Source: Pseudomonas sp. R76 (GTDB lineage Bacteria; Pseudomonadota; Gammaproteobacteria; Pseudomonadales; Pseudomonadaceae). From it: DNA of 64,000 bases. The stretch lies in assembly GCF_009834565.1 (NCBI RefSeq), contig NZ_CP019428.1:1612001-1676000 (forward strand), given 5' to 3'. A program made the translations under genes and the position numbers. A model generated the notes under the pieces. That model saw nothing but the letters and a program-made list of their open reading frames with translations. It did no database searches and had not been told where the DNA came from. Positions 1 through 6,808 of the stretch are shown piece after piece; position 1 is the first letter of the stretch, and each line of letters begins with the position of its first letter.

Positions 1-480
1 GACGCCGCCAGCAGTACCTGCAAGGTCAGTCACGGTGACCTGCTCTCGCCATCGATCCGTTTTTTCAACCCCAGCGCGGGCGCGCAGAGCGAAACCCGCA
101 TCCCATCGGTGGGCGAGCAATGCCTGTTGCTCAACTACGGCGGCGGTGAAGGTGGCGCGCAGTCTGTGGCCTTGTTCGGTCTTAACAGTAGTCTGTTTCC
201 GCCGGTTTCCAGCGTTGCCTCGCTGACCCGACGCCGCCACCAGGACGGCACCCAAAGCGAGTACGACGACGCCAGCCACACCTTCAACTGGGTCAACGGC
301 CCCACCACCTTCAGCGGCTCCCGCGAACAGGTCGACGTCAAGGTCGGCGCCGCCAGCCTGACGATCAATGCCCAGAGCATCACCCTGCAAATCGGCGGCA
401 CCCGCCTGTTGCTGGACGCCGGCGGCGCGCACTTCAGCGGCCCGGTGGTGGACCACCAAGGACGCGTCATCAGCCCCTGA
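1..480 (+). CDS. Phage baseplate assembly protein V, 5' partial
   Basis: The reading frame is open from the first base and encodes the last 159 residues of a P2 gpV-like baseplate spike protein, which sits at the tip of a contractile tail and punctures the target membrane. The visible part has the family's OB-fold-like stretch with a Gly-Gly-Gly-Glu-Gly turn near residue 46 and ends in a beta-rich, repetitive region (residues about 90-155) typical of the needle. The start lies upstream of the window. It is followed 12 bases later by W, as in P2, which supports the call. The family is well recognised but the N-terminus could not be checked. Confidence 0.85.
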   Translation, partial: DAASSTCKVSHGDLLSPSIRFFNPSAGAQSETRIPSVGEQCLLLNYGGGEGGAQSVALFGLNSSLFPPVSSVASLTRRRHQDGTQSEYDDASHTFNWVNGPTTFSGSREQVDVKVGAASLTINAQSITLQIGGTRLLLDAGGAHFSGPVVDHQGRVISP

Positions 481-492
481 TAAGGACATCCC

Positions 493-825
493 ATGATCGG
501 AATCGACAGGAACACCGGGGCAGCCGTCGATGACTGGCTGCAATTCGTGCAGCGCGCCACCCGAGCGCTGACCACCCCCGTAGGCACTCGCCAGAAACGG
601 CCGCTGTACGGCTCACTGATCCCGCAATTGCTCGGCCAGAACCTCGGCGACGACCTGCTGATCCTCGCCCAAAGCCACGCCGCGCAAGCGTTCTACAACA
701 CCCAGAACGGCATCGCCGACTTTCAACCCCAGGTCATCGTCGCCACCCGCCAGGGCGCCGGTCTGTTGCTGCGTTTTGCCGGCACCTGGAAAAACCGCCA
801 ACAAACCTTCGAGGTCGTGACATGA
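493..825 (+). CDS. Baseplate assembly protein W (gpW/gp25-like)
   Basis: A 110-residue protein of the P2 W / T4 gp25 family, the wedge component that joins the baseplate to the sheath and tube. The N-terminus (Met-Ile-Gly-Ile-Asp-Arg) and the Arg-Pro-x-Tyr-Gly-Ser motif near residue 35-40 are characteristic. An AAGGA ribosome site lies 5-10 bases before the ATG. Its stop overlaps the start of J by four bases (ATGA), so translation is probably coupled. Length fits the family. Confidence 0.9.
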   Translation: MIGIDRNTGAAVDDWLQFVQRATRALTTPVGTRQKRPLYGSLIPQLLGQNLGDDLLILAQSHAAQAFYNTQNGIADFQPQVIVATRQGAGLLLRFAGTWKNRQQTFEVVT

Positions 826-1817
826 GCATGCTGATCCCCGGCCAGAACCAACTGGCCGAACCGGCCATCATTACGGTGGATGAGTTCGAGCCGTTGCTGG
901 CGGAATTCAAGGCGTTCGTGGTCGATTACGTCGCCACCCGCGCGCCGCAAAGCGCGGCCAAACTCAAGGTCAGCCTCGACAACGAAAGTGAGTTGCTGAC
1001 TCTGGCCCTGGAAGCCTTTTGCGTGCGGCTGCAAACCCATGAGCGCAAATACAACGCCCGCATCAAGCAGATGCTGGCGTGGTGGGCCACCGGCAGCAAC
1101 CTGGATGCCCGCCTGGCCGATATGGGCCTGGAGCGCCAAGTGCTTGACCCTGGCGACCCGGCTGCGTTTCCACCCGTACCGCCGACGTTGGAAAGCGATG
1201 ACGACGCACGCCTGCGTTATTACCTGGCGCCACATGCCCCGGCAGCGGGGTCGCGAATGCAGTATCGGCGTGAGGTTTTCACTCTGGGCGAGCGGCCGTC
1301 GGTGAAAGTGCAAAGTGCCACGCCGGGCGTGGTAACCGTCAGCTACACCTTTGACCCGGACGGGTATGCGGCGCAGGTCAAGGACGGCAATGGGCGTCGA
1401 ACCGCGCCCGGCGAAGTGATGGTCACTGTGCTTTCAAGGGAAGGCGACGGTACGCCGTCCACCGATTTGCTTGACGGCGTTCGACGCCATTTCGCACGGC
1501 CGGATGTACGACCGGAGACCGACCTGGTCAGCGTACAAGGCGCGCAAATTTTGCCTTACAAAATCCGCGTGGTCGCAAAGATCAACGCCGGCCCGGATTC
1601 CGGACTCACGCAAGTCGCCGCGCAGAAACTGCTGCAGGACTACGCACAGTCCTGTCATCGCCTGGAAGGGCGGGTTGATCCGAGCTGGATTGACTATGCG
1701 ATTCACAGTGCAGGGGCTGCGCAATTGCAGATCCTCGAACCCCTGGCGCCGATCATCTGCACCGCATTCCAGGCGCCGTATTGCACGGGGGTTGAAGTGG
1801 AGGTGCATACGCTATGA
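822..1817 (+). CDS. Baseplate assembly protein J
   Basis: A 331-residue P2 gpJ-like protein, a large wedge subunit of the contractile-tail baseplate that surrounds the V spike. The order W-J-I with ATGA overlaps at both ends is exactly that of P2 and R-type pyocins. The sequence begins with a segment that approaches the tail hub and ends in a C-terminal domain with a conserved Gly-Val-Glu-Val-Glu strand. No frameshift or truncation is seen. Family assignment rests on overall recognition and gene order. Confidence 0.9.
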   Translation: MSMLIPGQNQLAEPAIITVDEFEPLLAEFKAFVVDYVATRAPQSAAKLKVSLDNESELLTLALEAFCVRLQTHERKYNARIKQMLAWWATGSNLDARLADMGLERQVLDPGDPAAFPPVPPTLESDDDARLRYYLAPHAPAAGSRMQYRREVFTLGERPSVKVQSATPGVVTVSYTFDPDGYAAQVKDGNGRRTAPGEVMVTVLSREGDGTPSTDLLDGVRRHFARPDVRPETDLVSVQGAQILPYKIRVVAKINAGPDSGLTQVAAQKLLQDYAQSCHRLEGRVDPSWIDYAIHSAGAAQLQILEPLAPIICTAFQAPYCTGVEVEVHTL

Positions 1818-2542
1818 GTGAGCCAAAAGCGAGTTTGTTGCCGGCCAATAGTTCGCCGCTGGAAAAGGCGTTGGATTTGGGGTTTGGCAAGTTGTTGGAC
1901 CGCGTGATGCCGCCGTTTCCGGCGTTGATGAATCCGCTGCAAACCCCGAGCGAGTTTCTTCCTTATCTGGCCGCCGATCGTGGTGTCAGCGAGTGGGATG
2001 CGGACGCCATCGAGGAAGAAAAGCGCCTGACGGTGGCCTTGTCCTGGCAGATCCAGCGCCAGGCGGGTACGCCCAAGGCCCTGAATTATGCCGTGGAGTC
2101 ACTGGGTTTCACCCCAAACATCAGCGCCTGGTATCAACAGCGGCCGTTGGGTTTGCCCTACACGTTCGACGTGCAGGCAATCATCGGGCGCAGTTGGTCC
2201 AGCGGTGATCACAATCGACTGATCCGCCGAGTCAATGCCGCACAAAGTGAGCGTGACCAAGCGACGATCACAATCGTGCATGAAACCTCTCAGGGGTTCC
2301 GGCTCGCCGCGGCGGCTGATCCGGGGCTGAGCATTCGGGATGACAGCCAGCCGGGTGCCTTGCCCGAGGTGAAGCTACACAGCATCACGTCCATTAGCAG
2401 CGCAGCCCACACACCACTGACGGATGGCGAGTTGCAGCTGGGAGGCGTATTGCCTGAATTCGGGCTAGCCGCCCGGCTTAACAGTGCCGGTTTTGCCCGG
2501 TACTTCACTATTAACGACTACGACCTCAGGGCGCAGCCATGA
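1814..2542 (+). CDS. Phage tail protein I
   Basis: A 242-residue P2 gpI-like baseplate protein. The N-terminal 100 residues, with Leu-Leu-Pro followed by a Leu-rich helix and the Pro-Tyr-Leu-Ala-x-Asp motif near residue 55-60, are typical of the family; gpI lies at the baseplate periphery, where fibres attach. It overlaps J at its start and the fibre gene at its end, each by four bases. The C-terminal 70 residues look variable, as expected where the protein contacts strain-specific fibres. Confidence 0.88.
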   Translation: MSEPKASLLPANSSPLEKALDLGFGKLLDRVMPPFPALMNPLQTPSEFLPYLAADRGVSEWDADAIEEEKRLTVALSWQIQRQAGTPKALNYAVESLGFTPNISAWYQQRPLGLPYTFDVQAIIGRSWSSGDHNRLIRRVNAAQSERDQATITIVHETSQGFRLAAAADPGLSIRDDSQPGALPEVKLHSITSISSAAHTPLTDGELQLGGVLPEFGLAARLNSAGFARYFTINDYDLRAQP

Positions 2543-3072
2543 CAGATGACATTACGCGCCTGGTGCGCTTCACCTCCAAGGGTTTGGATGAAGTGCTGCA
2601 GGCAAAGAACCAAGGCTTGAAAGGCGAAATCACCCACGTCGGCGCTGGCACCGGCCGCTACAACCCCGATGGCACAGAAGTGGCCTTGCGCGATGAGCGC
2701 CAGCGGGTCGCCATCGTGGATTACGAGGACCTTGGCGACCGACAACTCAGGATGGCTGCGCTGTTTGATGGCGAGGCTGAGTATGAAATTGGCGAATTCG
2801 GTTTTTACCTCGCCAGTGGGACCTTGCTGGCGGTGTATTCCGTAGCGGGGAAGTTGCTGACGTATAAAGCGGCAGCGGCGCGTGTACTGCAAAAGTTCAC
2901 GTTGGATATTTCGCCGCTGCCAGCGAACAGCGTGACGATTGTGGTGGGGAGTGACAACCTCAATATTTTGTTGGGGGAGGATATCGCGGTACTGGCGACG
3001 GCGAATATCGACAACATGGCACGTCATACTGAATTGCTGTTTCGTGTGATGTCGTTGGAATCGCGCCGTTAA
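2539..3072 (+). CDS. Tail-collar-type fibre base protein (gpH N-terminal-like)
   Basis: A 177-residue protein resembling only the N-terminal tail-collar region of P2-like tail fibres, the part that docks on the baseplate. Family fibres are usually several hundred residues long, so the distal shaft and receptor-binding tip are missing here and the next gene probably supplies them. The protein ends in a helical stretch (Asp-Asn-Met-Ala-Arg-His-Thr-Glu) often found just before the shaft. Base composition is like the neighbours, unlike the next gene. The start overlaps I by four bases. Confidence 0.75.
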   Translation: MTDDITRLVRFTSKGLDEVLQAKNQGLKGEITHVGAGTGRYNPDGTEVALRDERQRVAIVDYEDLGDRQLRMAALFDGEAEYEIGEFGFYLASGTLLAVYSVAGKLLTYKAAAARVLQKFTLDISPLPANSVTIVVGSDNLNILLGEDIAVLATANIDNMARHTELLFRVMSLESRR

Positions 3073-3097
3073 ACATAACTAGTTCAGGAGTTTGAAT

Positions 3098-3736
3098 ATG
3101 AGTCTAGAAACGACTATTGCGTCGCTGGTGACAGCGGCGAATAACTTGACCACTTCGGTCAATGGAAAAATCGGCAGTATAAACTCGACGATGGCTGGCG
3201 CGTTGGCGCAGTTTAACGAATGGCGAAATCTCAAGGATGTTGAGGGGAGCGCTAATGCGATTGGCTCTGTACGGCGTAATATTTTTCAGGGGCATGTCTA
3301 TACTACCGGTGGGATAGATGGGCTGGGTGCGCCTATGAGTGTTTTGTCGGACGGAGATTTCGAATCGACTGATTTGGGCGGTCTTGAAAAGGTATACGTG
3401 CATTTCAAGTTGCCATTGAATATTAACGTTAGTTCTGAAATGTTCTGGTTCAATATTCAGGGGTACAGCTACGGAACCGCTAAAATTATTGATGAGACGG
3501 TGGTGGGGTATTGCTATAAGCCCAATAGGTCCATTATGAATGTTTCGACGTTTGGTAATATGACGCCCGCAGTTTACGCGGATGCCAATGGGAACGTCGT
3601 AATGCGAATTCTGGTTCCAAATATCTATTATACGACTGTGCGGGTCGACACGATGAGAGTGGGTAATGGTCGGCTTTTTAATGTGGGCGAACTGAAGTCT
3701 AAGTTGTCGCGGACTGAAAACGTTGTATTTAACTGA
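3098..3736 (+). CDS. Low-GC putative tail fibre / receptor-binding protein
   Basis: A 212-residue protein with no family I recognise with certainty. The first 35 residues form a polar coiled-coil-like stretch (Thr/Ser/Asn-rich with regular hydrophobic spacing), followed by a beta-rich, aromatic region rich in Tyr, Asn and Gly, as in short trimeric fibres. The ATG at 3098 is preferred over an upstream TTG because CAGGAG sits seven bases before it. The gene is visibly AT-richer than everything around it, which suggests recent exchange. Its place between the fibre base and the chaperone-like gene points to host-range determination; this is inference. Confidence 0.6.
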   Translation: MSLETTIASLVTAANNLTTSVNGKIGSINSTMAGALAQFNEWRNLKDVEGSANAIGSVRRNIFQGHVYTTGGIDGLGAPMSVLSDGDFESTDLGGLEKVYVHFKLPLNINVSSEMFWFNIQGYSYGTAKIIDETVVGYCYKPNRSIMNVSTFGNMTPAVYADANGNVVMRILVPNIYYTTVRVDTMRVGNGRLFNVGELKSKLSRTENVVFN

Positions 3737-3746
3737 GGTGACTAAT

Positions 3747-4004
3747 ATGTCCGATACAGCTATTGACCAGACCCAAACCGCGCCACTTGCGTTTCCGATG
3801 CCGGAAGTGGAGTGGGCCGCTACTCGTGCCCGTCGTGATCAATCTCTACGCGCCACCGATTTTACCCAGTTGCCGGACTATCCGGCCACCGACGCACAGC
3901 GTGCTGAAGTCGCGGCCTATCGCAAGGCATTGCGCGATATTCCTGAGCAGGCAAGTGACCCCTCGAAGCTGATATGGCCCGCGCTGCCAGCCTTCCTGAA
4001 ATAA
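3747..4004 (+). CDS. Tail fibre assembly chaperone-like protein
   Basis: An 85-residue protein with the pattern of small phage tail assembly chaperones: Trp-Ala-x-x-Arg-x-x-Arg-Asp near residue 25-35, then a Leu-Pro-Asp-Tyr-Pro motif and a C-terminal helix with Tyr-Arg-x-x-Leu-Arg-Asp-Ile. Such proteins follow fibre genes and help fibre folding or attachment. The ATG at 3747 has a GAGGTG ribosome site; an in-frame ATG-less extension upstream was ignored. A terminator follows directly, so it closes the fibre transcription unit. Confidence 0.7.
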   Translation: MSDTAIDQTQTAPLAFPMPEVEWAATRARRDQSLRATDFTQLPDYPATDAQRAEVAAYRKALRDIPEQASDPSKLIWPALPAFLK

Positions 4005-4008
4005 CCCA

Positions 4009-4028
4009 CCGCGAAAGCGGTTTTTTTT
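4009..4028 (+). terminator. Intrinsic terminator after the fibre unit
   Basis: A short stem CCGC-GAAA-GCGG is followed directly by eight T residues. It starts four bases after the stop of the chaperone-like gene. Confidence 0.75.
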
Positions 4029-4036
4029 CGCCTCTC

Positions 4037-4060
4037 AAAGCCCCTCCCCGCAGGGGCTTT
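4037..4060. other. Second hairpin between fibre and sheath units
   Basis: A perfect nine-base stem, AAAGCCCCT pairing with AGGGGCTTT around a six-base loop, lies just before the small gene that precedes the sheath. It has no strong T tract on the plus strand, so it may act as a processing or stability element or as a back-up terminator. Confidence 0.5.
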
Positions 4061-4088
4061 GGCGTTTTCCATTCGGAGAGTTCCAACC

Positions 4089-4262
4089 ATGCACAACCGC
4101 CAAACCTACACCGTCCTCATCCCATTCCCCATCGGAGGTGGCCATTGGTCCACCGCCGGCGAGGAGCTGGAACTGCTCGACGTCGAAGCATCCGCGCTAC
4201 GCACCGCTGGCCGCCTGGAACTGACCAGCGTCCTCAACTCCACCCCCAAGAAGGCTGACTAA
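4089..4262 (+). CDS. Small phage tail-module protein of unknown function
   Basis: A 57-residue protein. The ATG at 4089 was chosen because CGGAGAG lies about eight bases upstream. The sequence has an aromatic N-terminal strand (Tyr-Thr-Val-Leu-Ile-Pro-Phe-Pro), a Gly-Gly-Gly turn and a Glu-Leu-Glu-Leu-Leu-Asp-Val-Glu helix, a layout seen in the many short proteins encoded before sheath genes in Myoviridae-type modules. I do not recognise a named family. It ends two bases before the sheath start, so it is in the same transcript. Confidence 0.6.
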   Translation: MHNRQTYTVLIPFPIGGGHWSTAGEELELLDVEASALRTAGRLELTSVLNSTPKKAD

Positions 4263-4264
4263 CC

Positions 4265-5431
4265 ATGGCTGAGGTTCTTAACTTCGAGCACAACGGCATC
4301 ACCGTGAATGCCACCGAATCCCCCGAGGCCATGGGTGGCCTTGGCGACAACGTCATCGGCCTGGTCGGCACCGCGCCGAATGCCCACGCGTCGATTCCAA
4401 AAAACGCGCCGTTTCGCATCAACAGCTTCACCACCCAGGCGCTGCTGGACCCCACCGGCGCCGAGGCGGGCACGCTGTTTCAGGCGGTGTACCAGATCCT
4501 TAAAGTGGTGAAGGTGCCGGTGTACGTGGTCATCGTGGAGGAGGGCGCAACCCCGGCCGACACGATCAATAACGTGATCGGCGGCAATGAGCCGACCACG
4601 GGCCGCAAGCTAGGCTTGGCAGCACTGAGCAGCGTGCCCGAAGACCTGACCATCATCGGCGCTCCCGGCTTCACCGGCACCAAGGCCGTGGCCGGTGAGT
4701 TCGCCTCTTTCGGCAAGCGCATCAAGGCCCGTGTGGTGCTGGATGGCAAGGACGTGTCCGTCGCCGACCAAGTGACCTACAGCGGCGAGCTGGGCGGTGC
4801 CGAGCTCGGTTTCGACCGTTGCCTGGTGGTGCACAACATGCCGTCGGTGTATTCCAAGGCGGCGAAGAAAAACGTGTTCCTGGCGCCATCCTCGTTGGCC
4901 ATCGCCGCGCTGGCCAAGGTCAAGCAGTGGGAAAGCCCAGGCAACCAGGTGACGTTCGCCGAGGACGTTTCCCGCGTGGTCGAGTACAACATCCTCGACA
5001 CGTCTACCGAGGGCGACCTGCTTAACCGCTACGGCGTGAGCTACTACGCCCGCACCATTCTTGGCGGCTTTTCGCTGCTGGGTAACCGCTCCATCACCGG
5101 CAAGTTCATCAGCTACGTCGGCCTGGAAGATGCCATCAGCCGCAAGCTGGTCAAGGCCGGCCAGAAAGCCATGGCCAAGAACCTCACCAAGTCCTTCATG
5201 GACCAGGAGGTCAAGCGCATCAACGACTGGCTGCAAACCCTGGTCGCCGACGAAACCATTCCTGGCGGCAGCGTGTACCTGCACCCGGAACTCAACAGTG
5301 TCGAGAAGTACAAGAACGGCACCTGGTTCATTGTCATCGACTACGGCCGCTATGCGCCGAACGAACACATGATTTATCAACTCAATGCCCGCGATGAAAT
5401 CATCGAGCAGTTCCTGGAGGACGTTCTCTAA
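4265..5431 (+). CDS. Contractile tail sheath protein FI
   Basis: A 388-residue P2 gpFI-like sheath subunit, the protein that contracts to drive the inner tube through the target envelope. Length matches R-pyocin and P2 sheaths. The N-terminus contains the family's His-Asn-Gly-Ile-Thr-Val strand and a Gly-Leu-Val-Gly-Thr-Ala turn; the C-terminal region (residues about 340-388) has the conserved Val-Tyr-Leu-His-Pro and Ile-Asp-Tyr-Gly-Arg-Tyr-Ala-Pro motifs involved in subunit linking. The stop shares a base with the tube gene start. Confidence 0.95.
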   Translation: MAEVLNFEHNGITVNATESPEAMGGLGDNVIGLVGTAPNAHASIPKNAPFRINSFTTQALLDPTGAEAGTLFQAVYQILKVVKVPVYVVIVEEGATPADTINNVIGGNEPTTGRKLGLAALSSVPEDLTIIGAPGFTGTKAVAGEFASFGKRIKARVVLDGKDVSVADQVTYSGELGGAELGFDRCLVVHNMPSVYSKAAKKNVFLAPSSLAIAALAKVKQWESPGNQVTFAEDVSRVVEYNILDTSTEGDLLNRYGVSYYARTILGGFSLLGNRSITGKFISYVGLEDAISRKLVKAGQKAMAKNLTKSFMDQEVKRINDWLQTLVADETIPGGSVYLHPELNSVEKYKNGTWFIVIDYGRYAPNEHMIYQLNARDEIIEQFLEDVL

Positions 5432-5937
5432 TGTTTACCAACCGTGTAAGACAGGCCATTGCGGCCACCCTTCAAGGCCTGCCGTTGTCCGCGACCGTGG
5501 AGGAGTTCGACCCGCCGAAGATTGAATTCGAGATGGAAGCCATGTCCGGCGGGCGTTTTATCGCCGAAGAAATGGCCAAGAGCGGCAAAGTGCTCAACGC
5601 CACGCTGGTGCTGCAAGGCGCCGGCCCGGAAATCATGCTGGCCCTCGGCGTGCGCCTGGGTGATGACATCTTGCTGAACGTGCGTGAAGCCGGCCAGGAC
5701 CAGGACGGCAAGACCTATTTCACTTATCACACCGTCGGCGGCAAGTTGAAATCCCTGGCCGAGGCCAAGCTGAAGATGGGCGAGAAGGCCACCACCACGC
5801 TGGAGCTGTCCTGCCGCACCTACAACCGCCTGGAAAACGGCATTCCGGTGATCGACATCGATGTGCGTACCCAGAAGTTCGTGCTCAACGGTGTCGACAT
5901 TCTCGGTGATGCGCGCCGCGCGGTGCTGATGCCGTAA
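5431..5937 (+). CDS. Contractile tail tube protein FII
   Basis: A 168-residue P2 gpFII-like major tail tube protein, forming the rigid inner tube inside the sheath. The Pro-Lys-Ile-Glu-Phe-Glu-Met-Glu motif near residue 30 and the C-terminal Asp-Ile-Asp-Val-Arg-Thr-Gln-Lys-Phe-Val segment are characteristic. The ATG overlaps the sheath stop by one base and has GGAGGA upstream. FI-FII pairing is universal in this tail class. Confidence 0.95.
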   Translation: MFTNRVRQAIAATLQGLPLSATVEEFDPPKIEFEMEAMSGGRFIAEEMAKSGKVLNATLVLQGAGPEIMLALGVRLGDDILLNVREAGQDQDGKTYFTYHTVGGKLKSLAEAKLKMGEKATTTLELSCRTYNRLENGIPVIDIDVRTQKFVLNGVDILGDARRAVLMP

Positions 5938-5968
5938 GGACGACCGTGGTTTGAAGTGGGCACAGTCA

Positions 5969-6056
5969 TGTGGGAGCCGGGCTTGCCCGCGATGCAGGCG
6001 ACTCGGTGTGCCTGGTGTACCCAGGTGATGCCATCGCAGGCAAGCCAGCTCCCACA
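5969..6056. repeat. REP doublet (REPIN) between FII and E
   Basis: Two REP arms, TGTGGGAGC... and the reverse complement ...GCTCCCACA, face each other around about 40 bases and can fold into a long hairpin. This is the standard P. fluorescens REPIN shape. It lies within the tail operon, which is unusual for phage-derived DNA and suggests long residence in the chromosome. Confidence 0.85.
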
Positions 6057-6108
6057 TTGATTGGCCTCGCTCTGAGATTTTCATACATGTTCAACAAGGA
6101 ATTGCCCC

Positions 6109-6681
6109 ATGGCCTGGATGCCACCGCTGCATATTCTGCTGTCTCCGATCACCGCCGACACTGGCGCGACGATCCAGCAGATTCAACTCAAACCGCTGTT
6201 CTACGCCGCGCAGAAAGCCGCGCTGGCCCGGGCCGGTGATGACGAGGACGACCAGTTTTTTGAACTGGCGAAACTCGCCACCGGCCTGTCGGAAAAAGAG
6301 CTCGACCAGCTCAAGCGCCCGGACTACGTGAGCATCGCTCAGTACGTACACGAAATGTCGACGCGCCCTGCGTCGTTCTTCCTGGATGCGCACGAAGAGG
6401 CGACCCACGACCAGCCGGTCCAACTCCTTTTGCCCCTCGACGCAGCCGGTCGCACCCTGACCGAACTGCCCCTGGAAATGCCCGCCCTGCGCGCCACCAA
6501 GGTGATGAAAAAACTCGCCACCAACAAAGAACGCGCCGAGTTCATCACTGCGCACTGCAGCGGCTTGATGCTCCCCGACCTGGCCGGCCTGACCGTGCCC
6601 GACTGGACGCAACTGCAGGAGCGCATCGACGATTTTTTAAATCAACCGGCGGACTTCTTTCGGAGCGCGACATCGAAGTAA
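6109..6681 (+). CDS. Tail assembly chaperone E (tandem-duplicated)
   Basis: A 190-residue P2 gpE-like tail assembly chaperone, which binds the tape measure during tail assembly. Family members are usually near 90-100 residues; this one contains two related copies, about residues 21-91 and 116-184. Each begins with a Thr-x3-Leu/Ile-x-Leu strand followed by a helical run and ends in Pro-Ala/Asp-x-Phe-Phe. AAGGAA lies eight bases before the ATG. Near the 3' end a slippery heptamer (6633-6639) allows a -1 shift into the E' extension, as in P2. The tape measure gene follows. Confidence 0.85.
   Translation: MAWMPPLHILLSPITADTGATIQQIQLKPLFYAAQKAALARAGDDEDDQFFELAKLATGLSEKELDQLKRPDYVSIAQYVHEMSTRPASFFLDAHEEATHDQPVQLLLPLDAAGRTLTELPLEMPALRATKVMKKLATNKERAEFITAHCSGLMLPDLAGLTVPDWTQLQERIDDFLNQPADFFRSATSK
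6633..6639 (+). other. -1 programmed frameshift site T TTT TTA
   Basis: In the E frame the codons TTT (Phe176) TTA (Leu177) are preceded by T, giving the canonical X XXY YYZ heptamer. P2 uses T6G at the same position. Slippage puts the ribosome in the frame that stays open to 6803. Confidence 0.8.
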
Positions 6682-6803
6682 TCCTCGATGTAGTGCCGCT
6701 GATTTACTCGGTCAATGAGGCGGAAATCCTCGACTGGGACGCCGGAAAAGCATTGCGCCGCTACGACATTGCGATCTCTCGCCTTGGCGTCAAACAGGAG
6801 TAA
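6639..6803 (+). CDS. E' extension of the tail chaperone (made by -1 frameshift)
   Basis: After slippage the -1 frame adds 54 residues, giving an E+E' fusion of about 231 residues. The added part contains Arg-Asp-Ile-Glu-Val-Ile-Leu-Asp-Val-Val-Pro-Leu-Ile-Tyr and a C-terminal Arg-Arg-Tyr-Asp-Ile helix, and carries the AGGAG that serves the tape measure start. There is no ATG and only a GTG at 6693 without a clear ribosome site, so frameshifting is the better explanation than separate initiation. In P2-like and lambda-like tails this extended product is required for tail assembly. Confidence 0.75.
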   Translation, partial: KSTGGLLSERDIEVILDVVPLIYSVNEAEILDWDAGKALRRYDIAISRLGVKQE

Positions 6804-6808
6804 GCGGG

